A stretch of DNA of 64,000 nt from positions 18,910,001 through 18,974,000 of the forward strand of contig NC_058192.1 in assembly GCF_907165205.1 (NCBI RefSeq). Reading direction: 5' to 3'. The position numbers and the translations under genes are program-made. Below are positions 59,840 to 64,000 of the stretch, piece after piece. The number at the start of each line of letters is the position of its first letter. Within the stretch, counting starts at the first letter, position 1. The notes below the pieces were generated by a model. The model made no database searches. It worked only from the letters and a program-made list of their open reading frames with translations, and was not told the origin of the DNA. The stretch is from Coccinella septempunctata (taxonomy: Eukaryota > Arthropoda > Insecta > Coleoptera > Coccinellidae).

Positions 59840-60250
59840 TAAGGAATAGTATACATATGACATCCCTTTCCCTAAAATAAAATAGATTCACACGTCGATA
59901 CATTGAAACAATCCAATTGTTAATTGTTTCCTGGGAGATGTTACTCCACTCTTCCACCAAGTCTTCTGTAGCTCTGGAAGAAGACCCCAGAAGCTTTGGA
60001 TGAGATTCTGATCGGGCGAGTTCGTAGGCCACAGCAACCTGGTGATTTGACCTTGCTTAAGAGCCTTTTCTGTGTGCTAGTTTTCAACCATAAAAATTAA
60101 ATCTTACCCTGAATCGTCGCGTTAAGGTTGAATGTTGAATGATGGGCTTGATAACATACTCAGTGAACAGTTGGCCAGTCATTTCTTCTTAGGCATGGGA
60201 ACTGATGGGGTATGTCAGTTGAACATGATTCCTTCCTAGCCTTATTGCAG
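59840..60250 (-). pseudogene. Tc1-like transposase C-terminal remnant (minus strand)
   Basis: Minus-strand pieces are LLWPTNSPDQNLIQSFWGLL (about 60040-59980) and, after a frameshift, RATEDLVEEWSNISQETINN followed by WIVSMYRRV (to about 59885). This is the Tc1 block 'WPAQSPDLNPIE-LWG ... EW--I-QE-I--LI-SM-RR' with the catalytic E position replaced (LIQ). An upstream segment reading FLWLKTSTQKRLLSKV may be the decayed DNA-PH region. It is not closely related to the Tc1 copy at 2 kb. Confidence 0.6.
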
Positions 60251-60985
60251 TCAACACGCGTGAAAGAAGAGAAGAATATATGTCGAACGCGTTCGTGTTC
60301 ACGGTAGACATGATGCCAGCGGTAAACTAATGAATGAGAGATAACGCCCATATCAGCGAGGCAATGAATACAAAAATAAGAATTGATTCAGACGCATACC
60401 ATCTGCTGATATGAATATCAACAAATGTTACGATCTGAATCGAACTAGTCAATTTGTCATCGTCAGGACAACGTCAGATTAATCCAAGATACACGAGCTG
60501 TAGGCTCTTCACTCAACAACAATGGATCCTAATCCGTTGGAGAGAAAGCGCTGATTTTGAATGGCATACACACTATTCATGTAAAGTAAGCATCCACAGT
60601 TCCGCATCGTACGATTTGCGCAAATCGCACCAGAAGGACCAATATGTGGCAGTGCGACCATTGGAAATTGGAACCGTAATAATCTAATTCCCTACACAAC
60701 TGCCAGAAATTGGTTGCTATTTCGATGCATCCACTGTATGCCATTGACATACATACTTCTTATTCTTCATTCATTTCTTCTCATTCTATAATCCTTCAGT
60801 TGGGGGCCCACTATGCTAAATCGTAATTTAGTCGAGCGTAGTGGAGACCTAGTGGATTTTGAAGATTAGATGGTAGCAAGAAGAAAAGGTTCTATGATGC
60901 ACTTTCAGCAGTGGGGAAAGCGTCTGCAGTTATTCGAAGATTTAAAAAAATATCGTCAGATGTACATATTCAGATTAAGATACTA
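60251..60985. other. Spacer with dispersed-repeat fragment
   Basis: About 60375-60480 shares GACGCATACCATCTGCTGAT and CAATTTGTCATCGTCAGGAC with the copies near 4.4 and 44.6 kb. No gene is recognised; the frames at 60160-60351 and 60454-60687 look like chance or Tc1 decay. Confidence 0.35.
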
Positions 60986-61738
60986 TACCGGGTGTCCCAG
61001 AGCTTTTAGGCCAGCAGATATCTCAGTTACCTGCGGAAAAAAAAAATTGAAAAAAATACTTGTCGTAGGAGACCATACGCTCTTTCATGCAGCATAGCAA
61101 AATCCACCCCCTTACAAACAACCCCCGAGAAACCACCCCTAACTTTTGTTTTTCAAATGGCACCCCCATGTTTGTTTGGCTTCAACTGACAGCTCTTTTT
61201 AATTCTCAATCAATGATATATCATAATATGTAGTTGTAAAGATAGTCACTCGATAAAATTGAATTCGTTAGTGGGTACTGTTAATTGGACTGATCGAATT
61301 AGTCCACATTGTAGAGACAAGAAAAAGTGGATGTTGAAAAAAAAGAGTCAATAAAATGTTAGAACTTTTTGTTTATTATAATTTATGTTATAAAACATTT
61401 TCTTTAGTATAATGTTGCAGTAACAATACAGCTGAGCGTATAAATTCGTATTTCATTTGTATTTTTATTTTCCATAATTCTGCATGCCATTCTAGCTACC
61501 ATGATACATCATTGAATGAGAAATGAAAAAAACTGTGAGTTGAAGCACAACAAACATGGGGGTGCCATTTGAAAAACAAAAGTTAGGGGTGGTTTCTCGG
61601 GGGTTGTTTGTCAGGGGGTGGATTTTGCTATGCTGCATGAAAGAGCGTATGGTCTCCTACGACAAGTATTTTTTTCCATTTTTTTTTCCGCAGGTAACTG
61701 AGATATTTGCTGGCCTAAAAGCTCTGGGACACCCGGTA
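60986..61738 (-). mobile_element. 753 bp long-TIR non-autonomous element, copy 2
   Basis: It has the same ends as 15649-16400 (TACCGGGTGTCCCAGAGC and inverse), flanked by TA, with its core in reverse orientation to copy 1 (for example ACTCGATAAAATTGAATTCG here, CGAATTCAATTTTATCGAGT there). By eye the copies differ at only a handful of positions over 750 bp. Both arms again hold the ~60-codon MGVPFEKQKL frame. The closeness suggests recent transposition or gene conversion. Confidence 0.88.
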
Positions 61739-64000
61739 TATGTCCTACGTGTCTCTGATATTAAATTCATGTTAATCTGACAGTTTGCGTGGTGGGGCTG
61801 GCTGTACGGAAAAGTTGAAAAAAGTAAAAAAAATTCTAACGTAACGTTTTAGATTTACAGAGGATATGTTAATTGGGCCCAAAGGAAGCTACTTTTCAAG
61901 AGACTAACAATTTGGACGTGACGCAAGGTCAAAGCGATCCTTTGAAAATGCAAAAAAATCGTTACTTGTACCTACATACTGTCAGATTTTCATACAGATG
62001 GTCAAACTCGGTGTGTAGTCTGACACTAATCAGGGGAGGTTTTCCTTAATCTGAGAGTTTGGAGATAATAACAATGCGATTTTTTGAAATATTTTCCATT
62101 CTGGACCTCCAATCGTTTTTGTATTCATTAGAAAAGTTGTAGATAATAAAATTCTATACAACTTTTGTCTGAAGCAATTTTACATACTCTCAACCGTTTT
62201 CGAGCTGGAAGGTGATGAGTGCGAGGAGCATAGCCATACATGCGAAAAGGCAAGGTTAAAGTAGAATCCCAGTCTAATGTACAATCATCGCCATATATCT
62301 CAAAAATGTTTGGAAGTAGAAAAAATTGCTTCGAACGAAATTTGTAGAGAATGTTAAACTCTACAACTTTAATAATGAATGCGAAAACGATTCCAAGCCC
62401 AGAAGAGGAGATAATTCAAAAAAATACTAATTTTTTGACCTTTATGGCCAATTTTTATTGTTTCGCCCTGCTGAAACTGTCAGATTATATTTTTTCCGTT
62501 ATTCTTAAGTAATTAGCTTCAAAATAAGAAAAAAGCCACCACGCTTGAGAATGTACACGTGATGTTTTTGTTTGCAGGTTTGGCGCCCTCCCACACATTT
62601 TCGTCACGCTCAAATTGTCAGAGAATTTATATACTTGTCAACATGTAATTATCCACATATATCTTAATCAGACACGCTTGAGTATGTAGCATGATCGTTT
62701 TTTCTACTATTCTGACAATTTGTCCTATAGACAATTCCCCCTATATACACAGGTCTAATTTTAGGTAGAGGCACTCTACAGGGTTCAAGGTATTCCTCCC
62801 AATTTCCCTCTTGGGCGTCCCAACTACTTTTGATACAATCCGTGGCTTGCGTTTGCTGCACAACTGTGGGCGTTAAATGTGATACATCACGGGAGCGCAA
62901 TTCCAAGACCCTTTAAAGATCACCTTGTCCTCTGAAATATTTTGTCACGTGCTCTGTTTCAAGATAAATGGACATGGGAAAGGTTCTGGATGATACCTAT
63001 TGAATCTGCCAAGAAGACGCAGAGACAGGTGAACACCTCCCTTGCGATTGAAAGGTTGTCCATCGTCGATCGACACCTTGTCTCGTGGTTCTTGAAACCG
63101 GAACAAGTGATGGAAGTTATTGAAGTTCCACTGAGACTTTGCTGCCTGACAGGTTAACAGCGCGGGGTTTGAGAGGTTCGAGGTTTGCGTGGCCTTATTG
63201 TCCTTTCTATGGTCCTAATCCGATCTGAGAGAACTTCAACCTAGAAACCAATGAGTAGGTAATCAGCAAAAGACCTACCGACCGACCGACGCGAACTCAA
63301 AGCGCACGTCAATTTGCCGGGAGCTCCTTGAGGCACGTTCGTCAGATCAAATGAACCCGAATTAACCGGACGTATAATGGGATTGTTCTTCGTGATTGTG
63401 TAGATCCTCGATTATGTTCTGTGTGTGTCTCTTCTGCGGTTCAGGTCGCGTTCGTTCCGTGCTGTTCGTATTCAATTAGGAGCGATATTGCGGTAACGCC
63501 CCTTGTGGACGATGTGACCGCCTGATTGCCGGATAACTATTATCTATTAAGTCGGGATGGAACGGTCCATATTGCGGGCATTTCATTAGAGCGACGAAGA
63601 TGATGATTACTGCTCTTGACTTTTTTTGGGTCGGTCCTGATTGCGGTTTGTGGGGGACGGCACGAGATTTGTGAATCGGAAATGTAAAACTGTTCGAGAG
63701 TTGAAACAAGCAAATCAGAGAAACATCTCCTTGCCAATCAAATGAAGATTTGCAAGAATTTTACAGGTTTCTCTGTTTAGGCTGTCCCAAATTGTTCCAT
63801 TTCGGCTGTTTCTCGTACTTCTAGGCCAGATTAACAAAAATGTTGAAAGGACCCTCAATCCCGATTCCCGTGATAACAAGGTTGTTTTTGTTTCACTCTT
63901 TATGCAACAGCTAAAACAATGGCATGAAATATTATATTGAAAAAGAAAACATGGAACTGAAGCCATCTATCTATATCTCTTTTTGAGTTCATACAATTAC
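61739..64000. other. Spacer with a possible CTGACAG repeat and a GC-richer block
   Basis: About 61770-62670 has recurring CTGACAG/CTGTCAG motifs and CTCTACAACTTT-type short palindromes, resembling non-coding insect repeats, limits unclear. The minus-strand frame at 62664-62906 follows an acceptor-like ATATTTCAG at about 62933-62941 and encodes WDAQEGNWEEYLEPC and PVYIGGIVYRTNC; I cannot assign it. About 62900-63600 is GC-richer (ACCGACCGACCGACGCG, GCGGTTCAGGTCGCG), with no known protein; it may be regulatory or near another gene. Confidence 0.35.

Noticed and set aside
62664..62906. 80-codon minus-strand frame with an acceptor-like ATATTTCAG upstream, as a host exon
   Set aside because: It has no ATG, no donor and no recognisable family. 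It is kept only as a note in the region entry.
1..64000. CRISPR array, tRNA, rRNA or bacterial operon
   Set aside because: No regularly spaced short identical repeats, no tRNA T-loop/anticodon pattern and no rRNA-like sequence were seen. The ~175 bp array has no spacers.

Overview
This window looks like AT-rich insect nuclear DNA, most likely intron of a very large gene packed with transposable elements. I found no operons, bacterial genes, tRNA or rRNA genes, or CRISPR arrays. The element types (mariner, Tc1, hAT-like, P-like, BEL/Pao, RTE- and jockey-like LINEs, and many short elements ending in ACAGGGTG) and the one conserved exon fit an insect. A beetle is my guess, but nothing here proves the order.

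The only clear host coding sequence is one glypican exon on the minus strand (about 39475-40241). It resembles the GPC3/GPC5-Dally class, has a good acceptor and donor, and codes for the central cysteine-rich part of the core protein. I recognised no other glypican exon, so more than 39 kb downstream and more than 23 kb upstream of it would be intron or flank.

Left end (1-3453): three nested insertions. A BEL/Pao LTR retrotransposon (minus strand, gag open to the window edge) sits inside a Tc1-like element, which sits inside an older terminal-inverted-repeat (TIR) element. A 1.2 kb relative of that TIR element lies at 47990-49190 and shows what the site looked like before insertion. From 3.4 to 29 kb there are LINE tails (5.6, 14.1, 14.7, 16.9 and 25.6 kb), a possible Penelope-like scrap (24.2 kb), repeat families here called A, B, F and G, a 752 bp long-TIR element (15649-16400), and MITEs at 12.6, 26.4 and 27.4 kb.

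Middle (29-39 kb): a mariner element carries a 1000 bp hAT-like insertion with a perfect 8 bp target duplication, and that insertion carries a family A element. Next come a 1.49 kb P-like element with a THAP-like scrap and a decayed minus-strand LINE (36.4-38.4 kb). Right part (40-64 kb): a tandem array of about 175 bp units (45664-46652), the 1.2 kb TIR element, a second dead mariner (53500-54740), more family A and F elements, a Tc1 remnant (about 60 kb) and a second, inverted copy of the 752 bp element (60986-61738).

Several GC-richer, apparently single-copy blocks (about 3.64-4.26, 9.42-9.80, 13.8-14.05, 17.76-18.08, 28.56-28.93, 31.86-32.41, 38.58-39.08, 46.84-47.25, 52.0-52.25, 54.9-55.2, 58.2-58.5 and 62.9-63.6 kb) have no recognisable protein and could be intronic regulatory DNA. 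All family assignments were made by eye from motifs; no database search was run.
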